From Thermoplasmata archaeon (GTDB lineage: Archaea > Thermoplasmatota > Thermoplasmata > Lutacidiplasmatales > UBA184), in assembly GCA_030040035.1 (NCBI GenBank), contig JASHUJ010000150.1:1-8224 (forward strand): a stretch of DNA of 8,224 nt, given 5' to 3'. This document shows, piece by piece, positions 1 through 5,916 of the stretch; the stretch's first letter is position 1; every line of letters begins with the position of its first letter. The notes beneath the pieces are model-generated. The model did not search any database. It worked only from the letters and a program-made list of their open reading frames with translations, and was not told where the DNA came from. Made by a program: the position numbers and the translations under genes.

Positions 1-410
1 TGCACGTTGCGCGCCGGCACGACCACGTAGCCGGTCGCGGTGCCTTGCGTGTGCTCGCCGACGATCCGGTAGTTCCGGCAGAGCGCCTCGTTCCCGGCCC
101 GGCAGGCTTCGCACGTCCCGTCCCACATCCCCGGGTTAATCAGCACGGACTCCCCGGGACGCACCCCGTCGACCCCGGCCCCGATCCGATCGACGATCCC
201 CGCCCCGTCCGAGCCGAGGACGTGCGGGCGTTCGATCGGGACGCCCGGGATGCCGGCGAGGGTGAACCGATCGAGCCGATTGAACGCGGCCGCCCGCACT
301 CGGATGCGCACTTCGCCCGGGCCGGCCTCCGGCTCGGGGATCTCGACGTACTGGAGACGGGCCTCGTCCCCGTGCTCCGCGAATCCGAATCCTCGCATCG
401 CCGGGCTCAT
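1..410 (-). CDS. Medium-chain (MDR) zinc-type alcohol dehydrogenase-like oxidoreductase, N-terminal part, cut by window edge
   Basis: The first 136 residues of an MDR-superfamily oxidoreductase are visible; the rest, including the Rossmann NAD(P) domain, lies beyond the edge. The GroES-like domain shows the family pattern: an E-P-x-P-G-x-G-E-V-like stretch near residues 26-34, N44-x-x-D47, G66-S-D-G-A-G71, and a structural zinc lobe with Cys100, Cys103 and Cys111. The fourth structural ligand position holds Asp97. The usual catalytic-zinc Cys (about residue 38 in horse ADH) is replaced by the N-x-x-D type seen in one MDR subgroup, so classical zinc-alcohol-dehydrogenase chemistry is uncertain and the substrate cannot be assigned. 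The start at 410 forms an ATGA overlap with the cysS stop, implying translational coupling as the last visible operon gene. A second ATG at 398 (MRGF) is a possible alternative start. Confidence 0.88.
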   Translation of the reverse strand, partial: MSPAMRGFGFAEHGDEARLQYVEIPEPEAGPGEVRIRVRAAAFNRLDRFTLAGIPGVPIERPHVLGSDGAGIVDRIGAGVDGVRPGESVLINPGMWDGTCEACRAGNEALCRNYRIVGEHTQGTATGYVVVPARNV

Positions 411-1846
411 TTCGGACCCGAGAAGTCCCACCGCGTCCCGGCCGCGTCGTCCTCCAGGTGGACCCCGACCGCGGACAGTTCGTCGCGGATCCGGTCGGCC
501 TCGGCAAAATCGCCGCGCGCGCGCGCCCGGGCCCGGGCGGCGATCGCGATCGGCACGACCTGGGCCCAGGCCCCGGCGCGACCGGTCGAACTCCGCTCGA
601 ACAGCCCGAGCGTCTCGGAGGCCCAGTCGTAGGGTTCCTGCAGGGCCGCGAGGGTGTCGCCCGAGTAGGACGGGAACCGGTCGAGGTGCTCGGTCAGCTC
701 CCGCGTCCAGCCGAACAGGAGCGCGATCGCCTCGCGGGAGTTGAAATCGTCCGCGAGCGTGGTATCGAGCCGCTCGACGAGATCCTCCGCGCGTTCCAGG
801 AGCTCGGGCGGCCCCTCCGCTCCCGGACGCTCCGCGCCGTCGCGATCGAGGATCTCCGCGATGCGGTCCGAGGGTAGGACGAGGCGAGCGTACGCTTCCC
901 GAGCCTCGGGCAGACTCTCTGCGCGCACGAACTCGAGCGGGCTGCGGTAGTGGGCATTGAGATAGTAGAACCGGAGCACCATCGGGCCGAACTCGTCGAT
1001 CGCGGTCCGCAGCGAGTAGACGTTGCCGAGGGATTTCGACATCTTCTCGCCCGCGAGGTTGAGGAGGCCCCCGTGCATCCAGTAGTTCACGAGCGGCGAC
1101 TCGCCCGTCGCCGCTTCCGCGAGCGCGATCTCGGACTCGTGGTGGGGGAAGATGAGGTCGAGGCCGCCCCCGTGGAGGTCGTAGCGCGGACCGAAGAGGC
1201 GGAGCGTGATCGCCGTGTCCTCGATGTGCCAGCCGGGGCGCCCGGGGCCCCACGGGCTCTCCCAGCTCGGTTCGCCCGGGGTCGCGGCTTTCCAGATCAC
1301 GAAGTCGCCCGGTGCGCGCTTCGCGTCGTCGACCTCGACCCGCGCCCCGGGCCGCAACGCCTCCGTCCGCTGGCCCGAGAGGGCTCCGTAGCGCGGGAAC
1401 TTCGCGATCTCGTAGTAGACGGAACCCTGGCTGGGGTAGGCATAGCCCCGGTCGACCAGGGCTTGGATCTGGGCCAGGATCTCCGGGACGTAGTCGGTCG
1501 CGCGCGGGTAGTAGTTCACGGACCGGATCCCGAGGCGGCCCGCGAGGAACAGCCACGCGAGGAAGTGTCGCTCGGCCAGGAGGAGCGGGTCCTCATCGAG
1601 CTCGCCGGCGCGCGCGATGATCTTATCGTCGAGGTTCGTGACGTTCTGGACCGAGAAGACCCGGTACCCCCAGCGCGTCAGGGCCCGAGCGACGACGTCG
1701 AAGAAGACGAACGTACGCGCGTGGCCGATATGCGCCTCGTCGTACGGGGTCAGCCCGCAGACGAAGAGCCCCACCCGGGGGGGCTGGATCGGAGCGAGCA
1801 CCCGGACCGAGCGGGTCATGGAGTCGTAGAGCGCGACCCGACGCAT
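407..1846 (-). CDS. cysS: Cysteinyl-tRNA synthetase
   Basis: Class I aminoacyl-tRNA synthetase, 479 residues, charging tRNA-Cys with cysteine in the cytosol. Visible signatures are Cys30 in FVCGLTPYD (a zinc ligand that helps select cysteine), HIGH at 39-42, NVTNLDDKII near 68-77, GWHIED at 205-210, FPHHESE at 233-239, and KMSKS at 268-272. The length is near the bacterial/archaeal norm (about 460-480). In E. coli CysRS zinc is bound by Cys28, Cys209, His234 and Glu238; here Cys30, His235 and Glu239 align, but the Cys209 position is Asp210. The rest of the catalytic core looks intact, so I expect an active enzyme. The ATG at 1846 lies 2 nt after the stop of the upstream PLP enzyme. The open frame continues upstream to 2689, but that part is antisense-like shadow with no family similarity. 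The stop overlaps the next gene as ATGA. Confidence 0.96.
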   Translation of the reverse strand: MRRVALYDSMTRSVRVLAPIQPPRVGLFVCGLTPYDEAHIGHARTFVFFDVVARALTRWGYRVFSVQNVTNLDDKIIARAGELDEDPLLLAERHFLAWLFLAGRLGIRSVNYYPRATDYVPEILAQIQALVDRGYAYPSQGSVYYEIAKFPRYGALSGQRTEALRPGARVEVDDAKRAPGDFVIWKAATPGEPSWESPWGPGRPGWHIEDTAITLRLFGPRYDLHGGGLDLIFPHHESEIALAEAATGESPLVNYWMHGGLLNLAGEKMSKSLGNVYSLRTAIDEFGPMVLRFYYLNAHYRSPLEFVRAESLPEAREAYARLVLPSDRIAEILDRDGAERPGAEGPPELLERAEDLVERLDTTLADDFNSREAIALLFGWTRELTEHLDRFPSYSGDTLAALQEPYDWASETLGLFERSSTGRAGAWAQVVPIAIAARARARARGDFAEADRIRDELSAVGVHLEDDAAGTRWDFSGPK

Positions 1847-1848
1847 CG

Positions 1849-2991
1849 CTACAGCCCCCGGAGGGCCGCGCGCACATCGTCCGCCAGATCGGCGGGGTCC
1901 TCGATCCCGCACGAGAGCCGGACGAGGCCCTCGGTCACTCCGTGGGCCTCGCGCTCGGCCCGGGGGACGCTCGCGTGCGTCATCGAGGCCGGGTGGTCGA
2001 CGAGCGACTCGACCGCTCCCAGGCTTTCGGCGAGCGTGAAGACCCGGAGCCGGCGCAGGAACGCGAGGGCCGCTCGGCGACCCCCCCGGAGATCCACGCT
2101 CACGATCCCTCCGTACCCCGACATCTGCCGGCGAGCGAGCCGGTGCTGCGGGTGGCTTGCGAGCCCCGGATAGTGCGCGCGACGTACGCGTCGGTCCCGA
2201 TCCAGCACTTCCACGACCGCGCGGGCCGACTCGCCGTGGGCTCGCATCCGCACCCCGAGCGTGTGGAGTCCGCGCAAAGCGAGGTAGCAGTCGAACGGGC
2301 TCGGCACCGCGCCGAGGGCGTTCTGCAGCCAGGTGAACTCCTTGAGGTCCCGGCGAGACCGCAGGACGAGCGCACCCCCGACGAGATCGGAGTGTCCGCC
2401 CAGGTACTTCGTGGTCGAGTGGAGGACAATGTCGGCCCCGAGCTCGATCGGCCGCTGGAGCGCGGGCGTGGCGAAGGTGTTGTCGACGACGAGCCGGGTG
2501 CGGGAGGCGTGGGCCAGCCGGGCGACGGCACGCAGATCGACCAGGCGCAGCAGCGGATTCGTCGGGGACTCGACGTAGACGAGGTCCGCGGGGGTCCGTA
2601 GGGCCTCCGCCAGCCGGCGCGGGTCGGTGAGGTCGAGGTAGTCGACGCGCAGTCCGAACTGGCGTCGGTGGTGCTCGAAGAGCCGCCACGTGCCCCCGTA
2701 CAGGTCGTCGACGGAGACGATCCGGCTTCCCGAGGGGAACGCGCCGAGCAGCGTCTCGAGCGCCCCGAGGCCCGAGGAGAAGGCGAGCCCGCCGACGCCG
2801 GACTCGAGCGCCCCCAGCGCCCCCTCGAGCATCGCGCGGGTCGGGTTCCCCGATCGGCTGTAGACGTACCCCTGGTTGCGGTTCGGCGCCGACTGCTTGT
2901 AGGTGCTCGCGAGGTAGATCGGGACCGTGACCGCCCCCGTGAGGGGATCCGGGGGCTGCCGATCGTGGATCAGCCGAGTATCAAACCGCAT
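1849..2991 (-). CDS. Cystathionine gamma-lyase/gamma-synthase family PLP enzyme (probable gamma-lyase)
   Basis: Cys/Met-metabolism PLP enzyme of 380 residues, a full-length fold-type I protein. Motifs in order are YSRSGNPTR at 44-52 (Tyr/Arg phosphate contacts across the dimer), FSSGLGA at 71-77, the D170-N-T-F loop binding the pyridine nitrogen, the Schiff-base Lys195 in HSTTKYLGGHSD, FTLAESLGAVESL at 318-330, and the carboxylate-binding arginine in VRLSCG (Arg358). Glu322 fits the gamma-lyase/gamma-synthase subgroup. The family cannot be split into lyase, gamma-synthase or O-acylhomoserine enzymes by motifs alone. The upstream cystathionine beta-synthase makes gamma-lyase the likely role: cystathionine to cysteine, 2-oxobutyrate and ammonia. 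The ATG at 2991 overlaps the upstream gene by 11 nt, and a G-run just before it can serve as SD, so translation is probably coupled. Only two cysteines (235, 361) occur. Confidence 0.92.
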   Translation of the reverse strand: MRFDTRLIHDRQPPDPLTGAVTVPIYLASTYKQSAPNRNQGYVYSRSGNPTRAMLEGALGALESGVGGLAFSSGLGALETLLGAFPSGSRIVSVDDLYGGTWRLFEHHRRQFGLRVDYLDLTDPRRLAEALRTPADLVYVESPTNPLLRLVDLRAVARLAHASRTRLVVDNTFATPALQRPIELGADIVLHSTTKYLGGHSDLVGGALVLRSRRDLKEFTWLQNALGAVPSPFDCYLALRGLHTLGVRMRAHGESARAVVEVLDRDRRVRRAHYPGLASHPQHRLARRQMSGYGGIVSVDLRGGRRAALAFLRRLRVFTLAESLGAVESLVDHPASMTHASVPRAEREAHGVTEGLVRLSCGIEDPADLADDVRAALRGL

Positions 2992-4381
2992 TGGTCCCCC
3001 CCTCGGCCGAAAGATAGCCGACGAGATCGTGGCGCGTCAGCACGCCGATCGGCCGCCCGCTCGCGGGATCCCGGACGAGCAGCGTTCCCTCCTCCCGGAA
3101 CCGGTGCAGGACCTCCGAGACCGGGGCGTCGGCCACCACCTCGGGTAACGGCGGGGAGAGGATCTGGGCCACGGAGCGGTCGAGCACCGTCTCGTCGGCC
3201 AGGCTTGCATGGAGCAGGTGATCCTCCTGCAACGAGCCGACCGACGTCGTACCGGACAGGACCGGCAGTTGGCCGATCCCGTGCTGCCGCAGGAGCGCGA
3301 GCGCGTCGCGCGCGACCGTCGTGGGCTCGACGGCGACGAGGGCCGGCACCGCACCCTTCCGCGCGACCAGATCGCGGGCGGTCGCCCCGATGTCGAGGAA
3401 GCCCTTCTCGCGCATCCAATCGTCCGAGTAGAACTTCGAGAGGTAACGGTCGCCCGAATCCGGAAGGATGACGACCACGGTCGCCCCGTCGCGCAAGGGC
3501 CGCTTCGAGAGCCACTTGAGCGCTCCCGCGACCGCCGAACCTGAGGAGCCGCCGACGAAGAATCCCTCCTCCCGCGCGAGCCGCCGGGCCATCTGGAACG
3601 ATTCGCGGTCGTTGACGTCCACGAACTCGTCGAGGTACTGGAAGTGGATCGAGCGCGGGATCTTGTCCTCGCCGATCCCCTCGACCTGGTACGGCACCGC
3701 GCTGCCCGGGCTCCCGGTACGGAAGAAAGGACCGAGGACCGAGCCCACCGGGTCGACGGCGACCATGCGCACGGTCGGCCGCTGCTCCTTGAAGAACCGG
3801 CCCACCCCGCTCATCGTGCCGCCGGTGCCCACGGTCCCGATGACCGCCCCGAGATCCGGCCCCGCGTCCCGGAGAATCTCGGGCCCGGTCGTCCGGTAGT
3901 GCGCCTCGGGGTTGCCCTGGTTCTCGTACTGGTTCGGGAAGTACGCGCCCGGGATCTCCTCCGACAAACGTCGCGCGACCGAATAGTGGCTCATCGGATG
4001 GTCCGGGGGGACCCCCGCCGGAGTCACGACGACCCGCGCCCCGTACGAGCGAAGGAGGCGGATCTTCTCGGAGCTCATCTTGTCCGGTATGACGAAGACC
4101 GTACGATAGCCGCGGACCGCGGCGACCAGCGCGAGACCCACCCCGGTATTGCCGCTCGTGGCTTCGACGATCGTCCCCCCCGGCTTCAAGCGACCGGACC
4201 GCTCGGCCTCCGCGACCATGCTGGCGCCGATCCGGTCCTTCACCGAGCCCCCCGGGTTCAGGTACTCGAGCTTCGCCAACACGCGGTAGGGCAACCCCTC
4301 CGCCACCTTGCGGAGGGGGACGAGCGGAGTGTTGCCGACCAGGTCGAGGATGCTGTCGACCAGCCGACTCGACTCGGTCAT
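2981..4381 (-). CDS. Cystathionine beta-synthase with C-terminal CBS-domain pair
   Basis: PLP fold-type II enzyme of 466 residues. The catalytic domain spans about 1-330: LVGNTPL at 14-20, Schiff-base Lys48 in NPGGSVKDR, TSGNTG at 75-80, PDKMSSEKI at 99-107, GTGGTMSG at 185-192, YQVEGIG at 231-237, GGSSG at 277-281 and PDSGDRYLSKF at 307-317. Several of these (PDKMSSEK, the SKF-x-x-DDWM block) match cystathionine beta-synthase better than O-acetylserine sulfhydrylase. Residues about 345-460 hold two CBS motifs, as in eukaryotic CBS, where they bind S-adenosylmethionine; the ligand here is unknown. Likely reaction: homocysteine plus serine to cystathionine. No heme-binding N-terminal extension is present, and there is no cysteine in the whole protein. 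The ATG at 4381 was chosen because a TATA-like box lies about 28 nt upstream, fitting a leaderless mRNA; an ATG at 4408 falls inside that box. First gene of the cysteine operon. A cysteine-synthase role is the alternative. Confidence 0.92.
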   Translation of the reverse strand: MTESSRLVDSILDLVGNTPLVPLRKVAEGLPYRVLAKLEYLNPGGSVKDRIGASMVAEAERSGRLKPGGTIVEATSGNTGVGLALVAAVRGYRTVFVIPDKMSSEKIRLLRSYGARVVVTPAGVPPDHPMSHYSVARRLSEEIPGAYFPNQYENQGNPEAHYRTTGPEILRDAGPDLGAVIGTVGTGGTMSGVGRFFKEQRPTVRMVAVDPVGSVLGPFFRTGSPGSAVPYQVEGIGEDKIPRSIHFQYLDEFVDVNDRESFQMARRLAREEGFFVGGSSGSAVAGALKWLSKRPLRDGATVVVILPDSGDRYLSKFYSDDWMREKGFLDIGATARDLVARKGAVPALVAVEPTTVARDALALLRQHGIGQLPVLSGTTSVGSLQEDHLLHASLADETVLDRSVAQILSPPLPEVVADAPVSEVLHRFREEGTLLVRDPASGRPIGVLTRHDLVGYLSAEGGTNAV

Positions 4382-4404
4382 GTCGGGCCGCGTAGCGGGG
4401 CGCG

Positions 4405-4414
4405 GCATTAATGG
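4405..4414 (-). promoter_or_regulatory. Probable TATA box of the cysteine operon (leaderless transcript)
   Basis: The palindrome CATTAATG at 4406-4413 is an A/T island in a GC-rich stretch. Its centre is about 28 nt upstream of the ATG at 4381, the spacing expected when an archaeal transcript starts at or next to the start codon. No convincing SD precedes 4381, which agrees with a leaderless mRNA. Inferred from sequence only. Confidence 0.55.
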
Positions 4415-4570
4415 TCTAGGATGGGCGCTGGCTCCGCCGAATCCCTCCGCGGGCTTCCCGGGACGGAGGGAGCCCTCGCCCGCTGGACCTCCCAATGGGG
4501 GCGCCGTCCGATGCCCGGAGCAGGGCGGCGGCCGGCCCACTACGGGCAGTCCTCCGGGCCGGATACGGAC

Positions 4571-4593
4571 GGTTCGTACTGGTTCGTTCCAGT
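4571..4593. repeat. Direct repeat plus inverted repeat: candidate operator for the BlaI-like regulator
   Basis: GGTTCGT occurs at 4571-4577 and again at 4581-4587, one helical turn (10 bp) apart. Overlapping the second copy is a perfect dyad, ACTGG-N6-CCAGT, at 4578-4593. The cluster ends about 10 bp before the TATA-like box of the blaI-like gene. Position suggests an autoregulatory operator. The sequence does not match the TACA/TGTA core of known BlaI/MecI boxes, and five-base arms can arise by chance, so this stays tentative. Confidence 0.3.
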
Positions 4594-4603
4594 GCTCCTC
4601 ACG

Positions 4604-4611
4604 TCTTAAGG
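4604..4611 (+). promoter_or_regulatory. Possible TATA box of the blaI-like operon
   Basis: TCTTAAGG is the most A/T-rich stretch near this gene. It is centred about 38 nt before the ATG at 4646, predicting a transcription start near 4633-4635 and a leader of roughly 12 nt. The leader has no good SD. The match is weaker than for the other two TATA-like boxes in the window. Confidence 0.35.
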
Positions 4612-4645
4612 CGACCTCCGTGCTGAATCGCGCAGGTTCGGACGG

Positions 4646-5005
4646 ATGCTCGGTTCGCTCGAGACAGAAGTGCTGGGCGCCCTCCGGGACCTCGAGGAAG
4701 GTCCGGCGGCCGGCATACGGGAAGCGCTGCGACGTCGCGGCGTCCGCGTCGCGTACACCACGGTCGCCACCACCCTGTCGCGGCTGTACGGCAAGGGCCT
4801 GGTGCTGCGTCGCCGGGAGACGTGCCGCGGCGGGGAACGCTACGTCTATCGGCCGGCGAACGTGGAGCAGAAATACCTGAGGAATCTTCTCCGCGGCGTC
4901 GTGGCGATGTTCGGCCCCGCGGGAGTCGTACACCTGAACGAGGAGATCGCCAAGCTCGACCCGTCCCAGGAGCAGGAGCTCCGGCGGCGGCTCCGGCTCG
5001 AGTGA
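4646..5005 (+). CDS. BlaI/MecI/CopY-type winged-helix transcriptional regulator
   Basis: Small DNA-binding regulator of 119 residues, about the length of BlaI/MecI (120-130). The N-terminal winged helix starts with a helix around LGSLETEVLGAL. The recognition region VAYTTVATTLSRLYGKGLV at 35-53 is the family's most recognisable block, with the conserved T-T-V-x-x-x-L-x-R-L-x-x-K-G-L pattern. A wing follows, ending in ERYVYRP at 64-70. Residues about 75-119 form a charged helical tail where BlaI proteins dimerise and where the partner protease cleaves. A single Cys60 lies in the wing. The gene is first in a plus-strand operon, 14 nt ahead of a membrane metallopeptidase, the same pairing as bacterial blaI-blaR1. 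It probably represses its own operon and perhaps other genes. The signal and regulon are not visible here. Confidence 0.85.
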   Translation: MLGSLETEVLGALRDLEEGPAAGIREALRRRGVRVAYTTVATTLSRLYGKGLVLRRRETCRGGERYVYRPANVEQKYLRNLLRGVVAMFGPAGVVHLNEEIAKLDPSQEQELRRRLRLE

Positions 5006-5008
5006 GTC

Positions 5009-5017
5009 GGGGGAGGG
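5009..5017 (+). promoter_or_regulatory. Shine-Dalgarno site of the metallopeptidase gene
   Basis: A purine-rich GGGGGAGGG-type run lies just before the ATG at 5020, complementary to the 3' end of archaeal 16S rRNA. It fixes the start of the peptidase gene and shows that internal operon genes here use SD-led initiation. Confidence 0.65.
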
Positions 5018-5019
5018 CG

Positions 5020-5916
5020 ATGCCCGCCGCTACGGTGGCGCTCAGTTACACGCCGATCATTCTCTGGGTCGCCGTCGGCGTCGGCCTCCTCGCGACGTAC
5101 CGGCGGGCGACCTCGACGACCGTGTTCCGGCTCGCCGCCGTCTTCCTCGCGACCTGGGCGCTCCTCGCGACGACCGGTCTCGTTTGGGTGCTCGGCCACG
5201 GCGGGCCGTCGGCCCTCGTGCCGCTGATCACCGCCCCGCTCTCGCTCTTCTCGACCGCCACGCCGCAGGTCTGGATCGAAGGGGCGCTCGGCGCGTTCGT
5301 CGTCTTCCTTGCGGCGTTCCTGCTCAACCAGGTCGTCGGCCGCGGCTTTCTCGCGATCCTGCGGCCCGAGCCACTGCGCTGGCCCGATCGGCTCCCGGCC
5401 CCCGTCGCGCGGACGAGCCTCTTCCGGTTCGCGTCGCGTCGCGCGGAGGCGTTCACCTTCACGCTGCTCGAGCGGGGCGGGCCCCGCCTCCTGCGCCGTC
5501 GCGACATCATCCTCGTGGCCGATGGGCTCTTGCGCGAGTTGTCCCTCGAGGAGTGGGAGGCGGTCGTCGCCCACGAGCTGGGGCACTTGAGCGAGCTCGA
5601 CGGCCGCTACCTCACCTTCTTCCGAACGCTCGCGCGGATGATGCGATGGGACCCGGTCCTCGCCTACCTAGCGGATGCGCTCACCCGTCGCGAGGAGTTC
5701 CGCGCCGATCTCGACGCGGTCGCGCTGACCTCCCGGCCCCGGGCGCTCGCTCGGGCGCTCTACAAGGCGACCGTGCGATCGGGCACGCCGACCGCCCAGG
5801 GGATGGCCCTGCTCGGGATCGGGGGGCGGCGTGGGCAGCGCCAGACGGTCGAGCGGATCCGGCGACTCGTCGCCCTCGCAGAGAGCGGGCGGTTCCCGGA
5901 GGAGCCCGTTGTCTAG
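5020..5916 (+). CDS. Integral-membrane zinc metallopeptidase, M48/M56 (BlaR1-like) type
   Basis: Protein of 298 residues. Hydrophobic segments at about 8-27, 36-59 and 86-105 (a weaker one near 64-78) anchor it in the membrane. A cytosolic peptidase domain follows, with RDIILVADGLL at 161-171 (family pattern preceding the active site), the zinc motif HELGH at 185-189, and EFRAD at 226-230, which supplies the third zinc ligand Glu226 in the ExxxD arrangement of M48/M56 enzymes. Unlike BlaR1 it ends soon after the catalytic domain, so there is no penicillin-binding or other extracellular sensor domain. Placement 14 nt after a BlaI-like gene suggests that it cleaves that regulator, or membrane proteins as HtpX does. 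The start at 5020 has a strong SD. M48 versus M56 cannot be settled by eye. Its 3' end overlaps the surface-protein gene by 8 nt. Confidence 0.85.
   Translation: MPAATVALSYTPIILWVAVGVGLLATYRRATSTTVFRLAAVFLATWALLATTGLVWVLGHGGPSALVPLITAPLSLFSTATPQVWIEGALGAFVVFLAAFLLNQVVGRGFLAILRPEPLRWPDRLPAPVARTSLFRFASRRAEAFTFTLLERGGPRLLRRRDIILVADGLLRELSLEEWEAVVAHELGHLSELDGRYLTFFRTLARMMRWDPVLAYLADALTRREEFRADLDAVALTSRPRALARALYKATVRSGTPTAQGMALLGIGGRRGQRQTVERIRRLVALAESGRFPEEPVV
5898..5904 (+). promoter_or_regulatory. Shine-Dalgarno site deciding a TTG start
   Basis: GGAGGAG at 5898-5904 lies inside the end of the peptidase gene, with 4 nt between its last base and the TTG at 5909 (6 nt after the core GGAGG). In the reading frame of the surface protein there is no ATG between here and the signal peptide, so this SD strongly favours TTG as the true start. 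Confidence 0.7.

Larger units (their letters stand above)
4382..4645. promoter_or_regulatory. Divergent intergenic control region (264 bp)
   Basis: This is the only sizeable non-coding gap, lying between the divergently transcribed cysteine operon and the blaI-like operon. It holds a TATA-like box at each end and a dyad plus direct repeat close to the blaI side. Small open frames cross it on the plus strand, but none has family similarity or a supported start, so I read no gene here. The middle, about 4420-4560, is GC-rich with no element I can name. Confidence 0.6.

Noticed and set aside
514..526. Alternating CG tract
   Set aside because: It encodes an Ala-Arg repeat in the CysRS C-terminal helix; in DNA this GC-rich a 13-nt alternation is unremarkable and I see no independent function.
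950..2173. Long plus-strand open frame (about 400 codons) over cysS and the PLP enzyme
   Set aside because: It is antisense to two well-supported genes, rich in Arg/Pro/Glu/Asp, with no family motif. High GC makes stops rare in opposite frames.
1847..2689. Upstream extension of the cysS reading frame
   Set aside because: It overlaps the PLP-enzyme gene in another frame, has a low-complexity Arg/Pro/Gly composition, and the ATG at 1846 begins a normal CysRS N-terminus.
4504..4572. CCGTCCG and CGGACGG as widely spaced inverted arms
   Set aside because: Arms of 7 bp separated by 55 bp in GC-rich DNA are expected by chance, and there is no matching T-run for a terminator.
4421..4609. Small plus-strand frame (62 codons) in the divergent gap
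   Set aside because: No SD, no recognisable motif, and it runs through the proposed repeat cluster and TATA-like box of the blaI-like gene.
4382..4933. Upstream extension of the beta-synthase frame, including an ATG at 4408
   Set aside because: The far part is antisense to the blaI-like gene, the ATG at 4408 lies within the proposed TATA box, and MTESS at 4381 gives the expected start spacing.
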